A DNA stretch of 7,075 nt from Candidatus Minthenecus merdequi. GTDB lineage: Bacteria > Bacteroidota > Bacteroidia > Bacteroidales > Paludibacteraceae. Each line of letters begins with the position of its first letter. Positions within the stretch are counted from its first letter, which is position 1. The notes below the pieces were generated by a model that did not search any database, was not told where the DNA came from, and saw nothing but the letters and a program-made list of their open reading frames with translations. A program made the position numbers and the translations under genes. The stretch covers positions 1 through 7,075 of the forward strand of contig JAGHVI010000115.1 of NCBI GenBank assembly GCA_018064385.1. Direction: 5' to 3'. Below, piece by piece: positions 1-6,542 of this stretch.

Positions 1-249
1 ATTATTCTATTGTAATATAGTTATTTAGATATACTTTGTACATTTGCGAGTAACATGATAGTAACATTTTGGGAGAAGTTGTTCAACAACTAAATAAAGC
101 CATCTACTACAGCTTTCGTTTAGCGTGCAGATCTAAAAACATCTTGTTGTCAGATTGATTTCACTACAATTTTCGCCAGTAAAACATTGCAAAAGTGAAA
201 TATTTTCAATAAATCAGCTCAATATTTATTTATTTAACAATATATTCTC
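1..249. other. AT-rich non-coding upstream region
   Basis: No convincing gene is visible on either strand. The stretch is AT-rich and contains several small symmetric elements: a 15-bp inverted repeat at 77-91, a 13-bp one (TGAAA-TAT-TTTCA) at 196-208, and an 8-bp direct repeat AGTAACAT at 49-56 and 60-67. A TAnnTTTG motif (TACATTTG, 39-46) could be a second promoter -7 element, but no well-placed -33 element accompanies it. The only open frame behind it is a 12-codon one (55-93). I see no tRNA, rRNA or terminator. Confidence 0.5.
77..91. repeat. 15-bp perfect inverted repeat
   Basis: AGTTGTT-C-AACAACT has two perfect 7-bp arms around one central base. It lies about 160 bp upstream of the promoter for the HTH gene. 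A T-run does not follow, so it is not a terminator. It could be a protein-binding site or the remnant of an upstream feature. No function can be assigned. Confidence 0.4.
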
Positions 250-278
250 TTGTATCTGAATTATTTTATGTAACTTTG
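250..278 (+). promoter_or_regulatory. Bacteroidetes-type promoter for the HTH/AlbA_2 pair
   Basis: The -7 element TAACTTTG (271-278) matches the Bacteroidetes housekeeping-sigma consensus TAnnTTTG exactly. A TTG (250-252) lies 18 bases upstream, within the range expected for the -33 element. Transcription would begin near 283-287, giving a leader of about 16-20 bases before the ATG at 303. The short gap between the two genes suggests this promoter serves both. The match is seen in the sequence; its activity is inferred. Confidence 0.65.
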
Positions 279-302
279 CGCCATAATAATAAATAATGTG
301 TA

Positions 303-539
303 ATGGCTGAGAACAAAAACTTAAACCGCATCAAAGTTGCATTGGCAGAAAAGCAAAAAACAAACAAGTGGCTTGCAGAGCAGCTGGATGTCAATCCTGC
401 TACTGTAAGCAAATGGTGTACAAACTCATCACAGCCCTCACTTGACATGCTTGCAAGAATCTCAAAGGTTCTGGAGATGGATTATACCGAACTCGTAAGG
501 ATCAAAAGATATACCAGTAGCGAGAATGCTGATGCTTAG
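303..539 (+). CDS. small XRE-family helix-turn-helix transcriptional regulator
   Basis: This 78-residue protein is almost entirely one Cro/C1-type DNA-binding domain (about residues 9-64). The helix-turn-helix lies at about residues 20-41, with the segment WLAEQLDVNPATVSKWCTN forming the two helices and the turn. PSLDMLARISKVL supplies the following helix typical of the fold. There is no sensor or oligomerisation domain, and the last 12 residues are polar and probably disordered. It probably binds an operator near the promoter at 250-278 and controls itself and the AlbA_2/ATPase gene starting 26 bp downstream. In Bacteroidales, small regulators of this kind often sit before restriction-modification or other accessory genes, which is family knowledge rather than something shown here. 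The ATG at 303 fits the promoter position, and no upstream in-frame start is better placed. Confidence 0.85.
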   Translation: MAENKNLNRIKVALAEKQKTNKWLAEQLDVNPATVSKWCTNSSQPSLDMLARISKVLEMDYTELVRIKRYTSSENADA

Positions 540-565
540 GAAGCTCACCAAACAATAGAGACATT

Positions 566-2227
566 ATGACAGAATTAGAACTGCAACAATATCTTCTGAA
601 ATACTACCCCAAGGAAGACGAGTCCTGCGAATGGAAGGAGTTCAAGAACCTTAAGAACGACTTTAACGGCAAAGAAAAGGATGATGTCATTTCTTATGTT
701 TCCGCTCTTTCCAATATGGAGGGTGGCTATCTTGTGATTGGTGTGGTTGATAAGACACTGGAGATAGTAGGAACAGATACTTACAACTACGATCTGACAA
801 AAGCGCGATTAAGGTTGAAAGATCAATGCACCAATCTTCCAACAGAAGGATTAGCTGTGCAGGAATTCAAAACTGACGATACGCACAAGACGGTCTGGGT
901 TATAAACATCCCCAAGCACATGAAACGTCGCCCTGTCTATGCCCACAACAAAGCTTGGCAGAGAATAGACGACAGCTTGGTTGAAATGACGGATTCAAGA
1001 CTAGAGGCAATCCTTGAAGAGCGTGATGTAGTGTATGACTGGTCGGCTCAGGTTGTTGAAGATGCAACTCTTGAGTGCCTTGATAAAGAAGCCATAAAAC
1101 TGGCTCGTGAAGGTTACAAGCAGCGTTTCCCTCAATATTCAAAAGATTGTGACTTGTGGGATGACAGGGTGTTCCTAGACAAGGCAAATCTAACTATCGG
1201 CGGAAAAATCACGAATACCACGCTTCTACTTGTTGGTCGTGAGGAGGAGGCATATCGCTTAAATCATATCTCCCAGATTGTATGGAAGTGTTTTCAAGAT
1301 GGAGAGACCTTCGGTGACATCTACACCATTCCTTATATACGAAGCACGTCAAAACTGCTTGCGAGAATACGAAACTACAGGTTCAAAATATACCCAAAGA
1401 ACTCGCTGATTCCTGCGGAAGTATGGAAGTATGATACAGAGAGCATTCTTGAAGGATTACACAATGCCATAGCACATCAGAATTTTGAGAAAAGTTCTCG
1501 TATTATCGTTACTGAGGACAAGAACCAACTGACCTTCCGTAATGCCGGATGTTTCTTCGAGGGGAACTACAGTATGTACATTACTGGCGAGAAGACACCT
1601 ACCGACTACAGGAATCCAGCCTTGGTAAAGGCGATGGTAAATATCAAGATGATTGATTCACAAGGTTACGGAATCCACAAGATGTTTGTGAGTCAGAAGG
1701 AGCGTTTTCTGCCAATGCCCGACTACGACAAGTCAACTTCAACAGAGACCATCCTTACAATGCCTGGTAATGTAATTGACGAGAACTACAGTCTCACACT
1801 TCTGGAGAATCAAGACATGTCACTGACTGATGCAGTCTTGCTTGACCGAGTACAAAAGGGATATGAAATCACAAAAGAGGCTGTTGCAATGCTTCGCAAG
1901 CGCCATTTGATAGAAGGACGTATACCTAATATCTATGTGTCAAAGAGAATTGCACAAGCTACGGATCAAAAGGTAGAATACACAAAGCACAAAGGACTTG
2001 ACTCAAAGAAATGCGAGGCTTTCCTGCTTGATTCTCTAAAAGATCATGGCACTTTGAGTAAGGCTGAAATAGTTAAGTTGCTATTTGACCTTCTACCCGA
2101 TCAGTTGACTGACAAACAGAAGGAATATAAGATTGAGAATATACTTAAAAAGCTAAGAATACAGGGGCTGATAAAAAATAAAACTGTTGGTGGAAACAAG
2201 TCAACATGGGCGCTCGTAAATCCATAA
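566..2227 (+). CDS. AlbA_2 (Schlafen-like) domain / GHKL-like ATP-binding protein
   Basis: This 553-residue cytoplasmic protein has three parts. Residues about 17-141 form an AlbA_2 (Schlafen AAA_4) domain, with the acidic segment E22-W-K-E25-F-K, the ALSNMEGGYLVIGVVD core (47-62) and the closing block P123 to M141 (PVYAHNKAWQRIDD). Residues about 285-375 look like the GHKL-type ATP-binding domain often paired with AlbA_2: E296 and N300 form the N-box (ILEGLHNAIAHQNF), R325-N-A-G328 follows, then R349-N-P and G367-Y-G-I370. Residues about 470-550 are helical and basic, ending in a winged-helix-like pattern. Database entries for such proteins are usually called ATP-binding, RNA-binding or putative transcriptional regulator. 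Related Schlafen-core proteins include RNA-cleaving nucleases, and some bacterial members are linked with anti-phage defence, but neither activity is shown here. It sits 26 bp after the HTH gene, probably in one transcript. Confidence 0.85.
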   Translation: MTELELQQYLLKYYPKEDESCEWKEFKNLKNDFNGKEKDDVISYVSALSNMEGGYLVIGVVDKTLEIVGTDTYNYDLTKARLRLKDQCTNLPTEGLAVQEFKTDDTHKTVWVINIPKHMKRRPVYAHNKAWQRIDDSLVEMTDSRLEAILEERDVVYDWSAQVVEDATLECLDKEAIKLAREGYKQRFPQYSKDCDLWDDRVFLDKANLTIGGKITNTTLLLVGREEEAYRLNHISQIVWKCFQDGETFGDIYTIPYIRSTSKLLARIRNYRFKIYPKNSLIPAEVWKYDTESILEGLHNAIAHQNFEKSSRIIVTEDKNQLTFRNAGCFFEGNYSMYITGEKTPTDYRNPALVKAMVNIKMIDSQGYGIHKMFVSQKERFLPMPDYDKSTSTETILTMPGNVIDENYSLTLLENQDMSLTDAVLLDRVQKGYEITKEAVAMLRKRHLIEGRIPNIYVSKRIAQATDQKVEYTKHKGLDSKKCEAFLLDSLKDHGTLSKAEIVKLLFDLLPDQLTDKQKEYKIENILKKLRIQGLIKNKTVGGNKSTWALVNP

Positions 2228-2272
2228 ATTTACCAGCGGTTTACGAGCGATTTTACGAGCGCTTTACGAGCG
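2210..2272. repeat. four tandem copies of a 10-bp element plus one inverted copy
   Basis: TTTACGAGCG occurs exactly at 2240-2249, 2252-2261 and 2263-2272, and with one mismatch (TTTACCAGCG) at 2229-2238. Start-to-start spacing is 11, 12 and 11 bp, roughly one helical turn. The exact reverse complement CGCTCGTAAA lies at 2211-2220, in the last codons of the AlbA_2 gene. With its neighbouring G (2210) it can pair over 11 bp with 2252-2262. The array ends about 33 bp before the response-regulator ATG. It could be an operator array, a hairpin that ends the upstream transcript, or a remnant of repeat expansion. No T-run follows, so a standard intrinsic terminator is not supported. Confidence 0.75.
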
Positions 2273-2305
2273 GTCATATCTGTTTTGGGTAATTTGAAAA
2301 CAAAG

Positions 2306-3700
2306 ATGGAAGAATCCAAAAAAGGAAAAATACTCTTGGTTGACGACAATGAAGATGTCCTCTTGTCTCTCAACCTTCTGCTGAAGCCTCGTGTCGAAGC
2401 TATCAGAGCTATAACTAAGCCAGAACGAATCATCGAGTTCATGGATAGCTTTGCCCCTGATGTTATACTTCTCGACATGAACTTCCGCCGTGATGCTATC
2501 AGTGGTGAAGAAGGCTATGAATGGCTTGAAGCAATATTGAAACATAATCCGAGAAGCGTGGTGCTGTTCATCACGGCATATGTAGATACGGAGAAGGCGG
2601 TTCGTGCCATCAAGGCAGGAGCCATAGATTTCATTCCTAAACCATGGGACAAACAAAAGATGCTCGACACTGTGCACAGTGCCATCGAGTTGAGTTATAG
2701 CCGACAAGGGCGAGAAGCAGTACAGTCGGTTCAAGACGAGACTTTCAGTCGCATGATAGGCGAGTGCCCTGCCATAATTGAAATGAAACGTCAGATAGCA
2801 CGAGTGGCGGTTACAGATGCCAATGTTCTGATAACAGGCGAGAACGGCACAGGCAAGGATGTGGCAGCTCACGCACTTCACGAACTCTCGACACGCAGCG
2901 ACAAGCAATTCGTCTGCATCGATCTTGGTTGCATTCCTGAAACATTGTTTGAAAGCGAGCTGTTTGGCTATGAGAAGGGAGCCTTTACCGATGCCAAAAA
3001 CGCAAAAGAAGGGCGAGTAGAGTCTGCAGATGGCGGCACATTGTTCCTTGACGAGATAGGCAACCTTTCCGCTCAGACTCAGCAGAAACTGCTAACGGTC
3101 ATTGAGAAACGAGTGGTGTCGCGCATCGGAGGCAACAAGTCAAAGAATGTTGATGTGCGACTCATCTGTGCAACAAATGCAAATCTCTATGCTAAGGTCA
3201 GAGAGGGTGCGTTCCGCCAGGACCTGTTGTATCGCATCAACACAATAGAGCTTCACCTGCCACCTTTGCGTGAACGCGGCTACGATGTCATTCTGCTTGC
3301 AGAGCATTTCATCGGCAACATGGCTGTCAAATATGGTAAGCTCGTTCCGACGCTTGCTGAATCAGCCAAACAAAAACTCTTGCAACATTCATGGCCCGGC
3401 AATATCCGTGAACTGCAGCACAGCATAGAAAGAGCCATCGTCCTCTCAGACAAGGCTATTCTCGAAGCGGATGACATTCCGCTGGAAAGAAAAAGTACAT
3501 TCTCAATGGAGGGTGACGGAAGCAACTCTGGCAATGATTGTCAGGATGAAATCGGAGTGACCTATAACCTTGATGAGCTTGAACGCAAAGCTATTGCTCG
3601 TGCCATATCTGCGAGCAATGGCAATCTCACCCGTGCAGCAGAACTCTTAGGCATCACACGATTTGCTTTATACCGCAAGATTGAGAAATTAGGAATCTAA
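2306..3700 (+). CDS. sigma-54-dependent NtrC-family response regulator
   Basis: This 464-residue cytoplasmic activator has a complete three-domain layout. The receiver (about 8-125) has the acidic pair D13-D14, phospho-acceptor D57, T90 and K112. The AAA+ sigma-54 interaction domain (about 149-375) has Walker A GENGTGKD (178-185), the sigma-54-contacting loop as GAFTDA (225-230) rather than GAFTGA, Walker B TLFLDE (245-250), ATN (289-291) and the arginine-finger segment FRQDLLYR (303-310). The C-terminal Fis-type helix-turn-helix (about 429-464) ends in GNLTRAAELLGITRFALYRKIEKLGI. On phosphorylation by its partner kinase, encoded 17 bp downstream, it should oligomerise at upstream sites and remodel sigma-54 polymerase. 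The twin palindromes and sigma-54 promoter before the tolC-like gene are the obvious target. I chose the ATG at 2306, which places the receiver start normally; an in-frame TTG at 2285 would add seven residues. Confidence 0.93.
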   Translation: MEESKKGKILLVDDNEDVLLSLNLLLKPRVEAIRAITKPERIIEFMDSFAPDVILLDMNFRRDAISGEEGYEWLEAILKHNPRSVVLFITAYVDTEKAVRAIKAGAIDFIPKPWDKQKMLDTVHSAIELSYSRQGREAVQSVQDETFSRMIGECPAIIEMKRQIARVAVTDANVLITGENGTGKDVAAHALHELSTRSDKQFVCIDLGCIPETLFESELFGYEKGAFTDAKNAKEGRVESADGGTLFLDEIGNLSAQTQQKLLTVIEKRVVSRIGGNKSKNVDVRLICATNANLYAKVREGAFRQDLLYRINTIELHLPPLRERGYDVILLAEHFIGNMAVKYGKLVPTLAESAKQKLLQHSWPGNIRELQHSIERAIVLSDKAILEADDIPLERKSTFSMEGDGSNSGNDCQDEIGVTYNLDELERKAIARAISASNGNLTRAAELLGITRFALYRKIEKLGI

Positions 3701-3717
3701 CAAGAAATCAGCAAAGT

Positions 3718-4191
3718 ATGTCATTCGTCGAAAACATTCTTCATGGCAAAAGCATAAAGCGACTTCGTCTTATGCTCGACTCGTTGCGCACTCGCGACCT
3801 TTCCCTTCAGTTTAACCTTGATGGCATGAAAGGCGAGGAACGAAAGCTTGCCGAAGAAATGAATGCCGTGATAAATGATTTCCGTGAAGACCAAATGAGG
3901 CAAGAGAAGCAGTATCAGTACTTCGATACGCTTCTCAACACCGTCAGCGCCATGCTGATTGTTGCAGACTCCTCTGGCAAGGTCAGTTGGATGAACCATT
4001 CGGCAGTTGAGGGTCTGTGTGGATTCAAGATTCAGCATTTGAACGATCTCTCTGTCGTAGATGCAGAATTGCCCGCACTCTGCAGCAATTGCGCCCAGGA
4101 ATACAGCAACTCGTACGTTTCCAGCCACAATCTGACAGCTCTGTCAAGGACTATGTGGTCAGCATGTCTTATCTATACACCAAGGGACTAA
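3718..4191 (+). CDS. N-terminal fragment of the frameshifted histidine kinase (PAS-like part)
   Basis: This is the 157-residue product if the frame is read as written. Residues 1-121 match the expected kinase N-terminus: a charged helical region with ERKLAEEMNAVINDF, then the PAS-like strand pattern around LLNTVSAMLIVADSSGKVSWMNHSAVEGLCGFKI. From residue 122 on (CSNCAQEYS to the stop at 4189-4191) the sequence is out-of-frame read-through and has no family character. Alone it has neither the phospho-acceptor histidine nor the ATP-binding domain, so it cannot be a kinase. Confidence 0.55.
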   Translation: MSFVENILHGKSIKRLRLMLDSLRTRDLSLQFNLDGMKGEERKLAEEMNAVINDFREDQMRQEKQYQYFDTLLNTVSAMLIVADSSGKVSWMNHSAVEGLCGFKIQHLNDLSVVDAELPALCSNCAQEYSNSYVSSHNLTALSRTMWSACLIYTPRD

Positions 4192-4898
4192 CACTCAACA
4201 TCTATACCATACAGAATGTTCAGACTATAGTTCAACAAAGTGAAGCTGATGCCCAGCAAAAACTGGTACGGGTACTTACTCACGAAATAATGAACTCGCT
4301 TACGCCTATCATCTCTCTATCCGATACCCTCAGCGACACCATGCAGCAAAGTAACCTCAAGGATGAGGATATGCTTGCTGCAATACAAGCCATTAACCGC
4401 CGTGCAGGAGGACTCATGCAGTTTGTGGAGAACTACCGCAAGTTGCAGTACATCTCTGCTCCGCAGTATGATAATGTATCAGTCGGTAACCTTCTTGCCG
4501 ATCTGAAACAGCTCTATAATTCCGACTGCATACACTTTAAGACTGAGGATGAAGATCAACTCCTTCACATCGACCGCACACAGATAGAACAGGTGCTAAT
4601 CAATCTTATCAAAAATGCCCTCGAAGCCACAGATGGATGCTGCGAGCCGTGCATCACGTTGTCGATAAAGCAACAGTTACGAGGGCGAGAAGTTTGCATT
4701 ACAGTTGAAGACAATGGTGTTGGAATCGCTACTGACGTGCTGGATAGCATCTTCGTGCCTTTCTTCACCACCAAGACTGATGGGTCGGGTATTGGTCTCA
4801 GCATTTGCAAACAGATAATCACCCTGCATGGAGGAACCATAACAGCCACTTCTACCATAGGAAAAGGTTCTTTATTCACGATTATTCTGCCTTTGTAA
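4017..4898 (+). CDS. C-terminal fragment of the frameshifted histidine kinase (catalytic core)
   Basis: This open frame carries the dimerisation/phospho-acceptor helix (HEIMNSLTPI, His codon 4281-4283) and the full ATP-binding domain. The first 21 residues from the ATG at 4017 are out-of-frame sequence; family-like sequence begins at about 4080 with LQQLRPG. A more sensible independent start is the ATG at 4164, which would give 244 residues with the active histidine at position 40. That start lies 28 bp before the stop of the upstream fragment, close enough for coupled translation. If made, it would be a kinase core without its PAS input, possibly constitutive; this is inference. Confidence 0.55.
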   Translation: MWIQDSAFERSLCRRCRIARTLQQLRPGIQQLVRFQPQSDSSVKDYVVSMSYLYTKGLTLNIYTIQNVQTIVQQSEADAQQKLVRVLTHEIMNSLTPIISLSDTLSDTMQQSNLKDEDMLAAIQAINRRAGGLMQFVENYRKLQYISAPQYDNVSVGNLLADLKQLYNSDCIHFKTEDEDQLLHIDRTQIEQVLINLIKNALEATDGCCEPCITLSIKQQLRGREVCITVEDNGVGIATDVLDSIFVPFFTTKTDGSGIGLSICKQIITLHGGTITATSTIGKGSLFTIILPL

Positions 4899-4903
4899 AA
4901 AGT

Positions 4904-4948
4904 GTGCGCACCGTGCGATTCCGCACATCAGGTGTGCGTTTTCGCACA
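4904..4948. promoter_or_regulatory. twin upstream activator sites, GTGCG-N4-CGCAC
   Basis: Two perfect palindromes are present: GTGCG-ATTC-CGCAC (4913-4926) and GTGCG-TTTT-CGCAC (4934-4947, extended by one flanking pair T/A to 4933-4948). Their centres, 4919.5 and 4940.5, are 21 bp apart, two helical turns, so two dimers would bind the same DNA face. They lie about 110 and 90 bp upstream of the start site predicted from the sigma-54 promoter, the usual range for NtrC-type enhancers. A compact related palindrome, GTGCGCAC (4904-4911), sits just upstream and may be a third, weaker site. The array starts 6 bp after the kinase stop codon. The binding protein is inferred to be the neighbouring NtrC-type regulator. 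Confidence 0.8.
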
Positions 4949-5003
4949 GGTGGAAAATACGCCAATTTAGGGCTAGACATTAATAATCAGCTATTTACAT
5001 TAT

Positions 5004-5019
5004 TGGCATCTATTTTGCT
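5004..5019 (+). promoter_or_regulatory. sigma-54 (-24/-12) promoter of the exporter operon
   Basis: TGGCATCTATTTTGCT matches the sigma-54 consensus TGGCACG-N4-TTGCW at both key blocks. GG (5005-5006) and GC (5017-5018) have exactly 10 bases between them, the strict sigma-54 spacing. Transcription should start near 5030, giving a leader of about 17 bases before the ATG at 5047. The twin palindromes upstream and an NtrC-family activator gene next door support the assignment. I see no competing TAnnTTTG promoter in this gap. Confidence 0.85.
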
Positions 5020-5046
5020 ATATATAATAGTAAAAATGCATGTCCA

Positions 5047-6531
5047 ATGACAAAAAGAACATTATACACATTAGTCTTTGCATTCCTACTTTCCGCTCCA
5101 AATAGCGGAAAGGCGGAATCTGCCCCCAATGATTCGTTGGTGCTGGATCTTCAATCCGTTATCCAGATTGCCCAATCGCAATCGCCATCGGCACAGAGCG
5201 CAAAAAACTCATTCCTTGCCGCCTACTGGAACTATCGCTATTTCCGTGCCAACTACCTGCCATCCGTCACTCTCTCGTCCTCACCTTATATAAATAAAGA
5301 GGTGAATAAAATCACTCAGTCAGACGGAACGGCAATGTTTATCGGTCAAGACCAATTTGGTGCAGACCTATCGTTGACCATCAATCAGAATATCTCATTT
5401 ACGGGTGGTAGTCTCTTTGTGAAGAGTAGGCTAAATCGTCTTGATGAGTTTCAAAACAAATCGACTAGTTATAGCGCATCTCCCATCTCTATCGGTTATC
5501 AGCAGAGCCTCTTCGGCTATAACTCATTGAAATGGGACAAACGCATTGAGCCCATCCGTTTCCGCGAAGCCAAGAAACAATATGCAGAGACACTTGAACT
5601 TGTTTCTGCCACCGCTTGCAACTATTTCTTTCGCCTTGCTACAGCGCAAATGGAACTGGACATGGCACGACAGAACTACGCTTCGGCAGACACACTCTAC
5701 CAAATGGCTCAGGGGCGTTATTCTATTGGAACCATAACCGAGAATGAAATGCTCCAGTTGGAAATCAACAAGCTCAATGAAGAGAGCAACGTAATGGATG
5801 CACAGATTTCTCTTCAAGAACAGTTGCAAAGCGTTCGCTCGTTTCTGGGGCTAGAACAGTCAACCGACATACGGCTCATAATCCCCGACAGTGTACCGCA
5901 ATTTAGCGTACCACTTGACGAAGCCATAAGTCTGGCAACAGAGAATAGTCCCGATCCCGACTATTACAAGCGTATTGTGACGGAGAGCAAGAGTTCGCTC
6001 GCTAACGCCCGAGCTAACTCTGGGCTGAAAGCAGACCTTTACCTACAATTTGGATTATCGCAAACAGGAAACGAACTTGGCACAGCTTACAGAAACCTGA
6101 TGAATCAAGAATATGCCAGTGTGTCAATAGTCTTGCCAATCCTTGATTGGGGACGCGGCAAAGGTCGTGTGAGGGTTGCAAAATCGCAACTGGCACTGAC
6201 TGAGACTCAGGCAGAACAAGGAATGAATGACTTCTATCAGAACATAGAGAAACTGGTCATGCAATTCAACAGGCAGGCTCACAAGGTCAAGATTGCAAAG
6301 CTTACCGACAAGAGAGCAAACCAGCGATATACGGTTGCTCGACAGCTGTATATCATGGGAAGAAATTCCATACTCGACCTGAATTCATCAATAAACGAGA
6401 AGAATGCAGCTCGCCGTGGTCACCTCTCAGCTATGCAAACATATTGGAGCCTTTATTATACGATTCGCTCAATGACGGCATACGACTTTGAGAGAAATCT
6501 ACCCATTTCGGAAGAATTACCAATAGAATAA
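5047..6531 (+). CDS. TolC-family outer-membrane efflux protein
   Basis: This 494-residue protein is an outer-membrane channel of the OEP/TolC family, the exit duct of tripartite exporters. It starts with a signal peptide: K3-R4, a hydrophobic core LYTLVFAFLLSA, and a probable cleavage after A23 (GKA-ES). The mature part has the duplicated TolC pattern: an opening helix (LDLQSVIQIAQSQSPSAQSAKNSF), a beta stretch around residues 75-155, long helices rich in A, Q, E and L with the OEP-like segment YQMAQGRYSIGTITENEMLQLEINKLNEES, and a second repeat beginning LDEAISLATENSP. The segment VSIVLPILDWGRGKGRVRVAKSQLALTETQAEQ is characteristic of the second OEP half. Length is normal for the family. It is the first gene after the sigma-54 promoter and is followed after 11 bp by the HlyD-type gene, so the two are co-transcribed. 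The exported substrate cannot be inferred. Confidence 0.92.
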   Translation: MTKRTLYTLVFAFLLSAPNSGKAESAPNDSLVLDLQSVIQIAQSQSPSAQSAKNSFLAAYWNYRYFRANYLPSVTLSSSPYINKEVNKITQSDGTAMFIGQDQFGADLSLTINQNISFTGGSLFVKSRLNRLDEFQNKSTSYSASPISIGYQQSLFGYNSLKWDKRIEPIRFREAKKQYAETLELVSATACNYFFRLATAQMELDMARQNYASADTLYQMAQGRYSIGTITENEMLQLEINKLNEESNVMDAQISLQEQLQSVRSFLGLEQSTDIRLIIPDSVPQFSVPLDEAISLATENSPDPDYYKRIVTESKSSLANARANSGLKADLYLQFGLSQTGNELGTAYRNLMNQEYASVSIVLPILDWGRGKGRVRVAKSQLALTETQAEQGMNDFYQNIEKLVMQFNRQAHKVKIAKLTDKRANQRYTVARQLYIMGRNSILDLNSSINEKNAARRGHLSAMQTYWSLYYTIRSMTAYDFERNLPISEELPIE

Positions 6532-6542
6532 AACAGAACATC

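Larger units (their letters stand above)
3718..4898 (+). pseudogene. sensor histidine kinase, disrupted by a -1 frameshift near 4080
   Basis: Two overlapping frames together encode one kinase of about 393 residues. The first (3718 to about 4080) gives a soluble helical N-terminus and a PAS-like segment (about 66-121) ending ELPAL. The kinase reading then continues one frame back as LQQLRPG. Restoring one base at 4078-4082 (CTCTG to CTCCTG) joins them. In composite numbering the phospho-acceptor is H189 in LTHEIMNSLTPI, the N-box is N296/N300 (NLIKNA), G1 is D332-N-G-V-G336, then FVPFFTTK, and G2 is G356-S-G-I-G360. There is no membrane segment, so it is probably cytoplasmic. It follows the response regulator by 17 bp and should phosphorylate it. 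No slippery heptamer is seen at the junction, so true mutation or a sequencing error is likelier than programmed frameshifting. All catalytic motifs remain intact downstream. Confidence 0.8.

Noticed and set aside
280..307. GCCAT (280-284) and ATGGC (303-307) could pair to hide the HTH gene start codon.
   Set aside because: The stem is only five base pairs with an 18-base loop, and the predicted transcript start falls at or after the first arm.
2264..2908. Long open frame on the minus strand (214 codons) opposite the response regulator.
   Set aside because: It is antisense to well-supported receiver and AAA+ coding sequence and its translation shows no family character; it is a shadow frame.
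4070..4095. Programmed -1 ribosomal frameshifting joining the two kinase frames.
   Set aside because: No X-XXY-YYZ slippery heptamer lies at the junction and no obvious stimulatory structure follows; a one-base deletion is the simpler explanation.
4904..4948. The GC-rich palindromes after the kinase stop could be read as an intrinsic terminator.
   Set aside because: There is no T-run after either stem. The two copies share the same half-sites with different spacers and are two helical turns apart, as expected for activator binding sites.
4805..5050. 81-codon + strand frame running from the kinase end through the regulatory gap.
   Set aside because: It covers the G2 region of the kinase out of frame, the activator palindromes and the sigma-54 promoter, with no recognisable protein; coincidental open frame.
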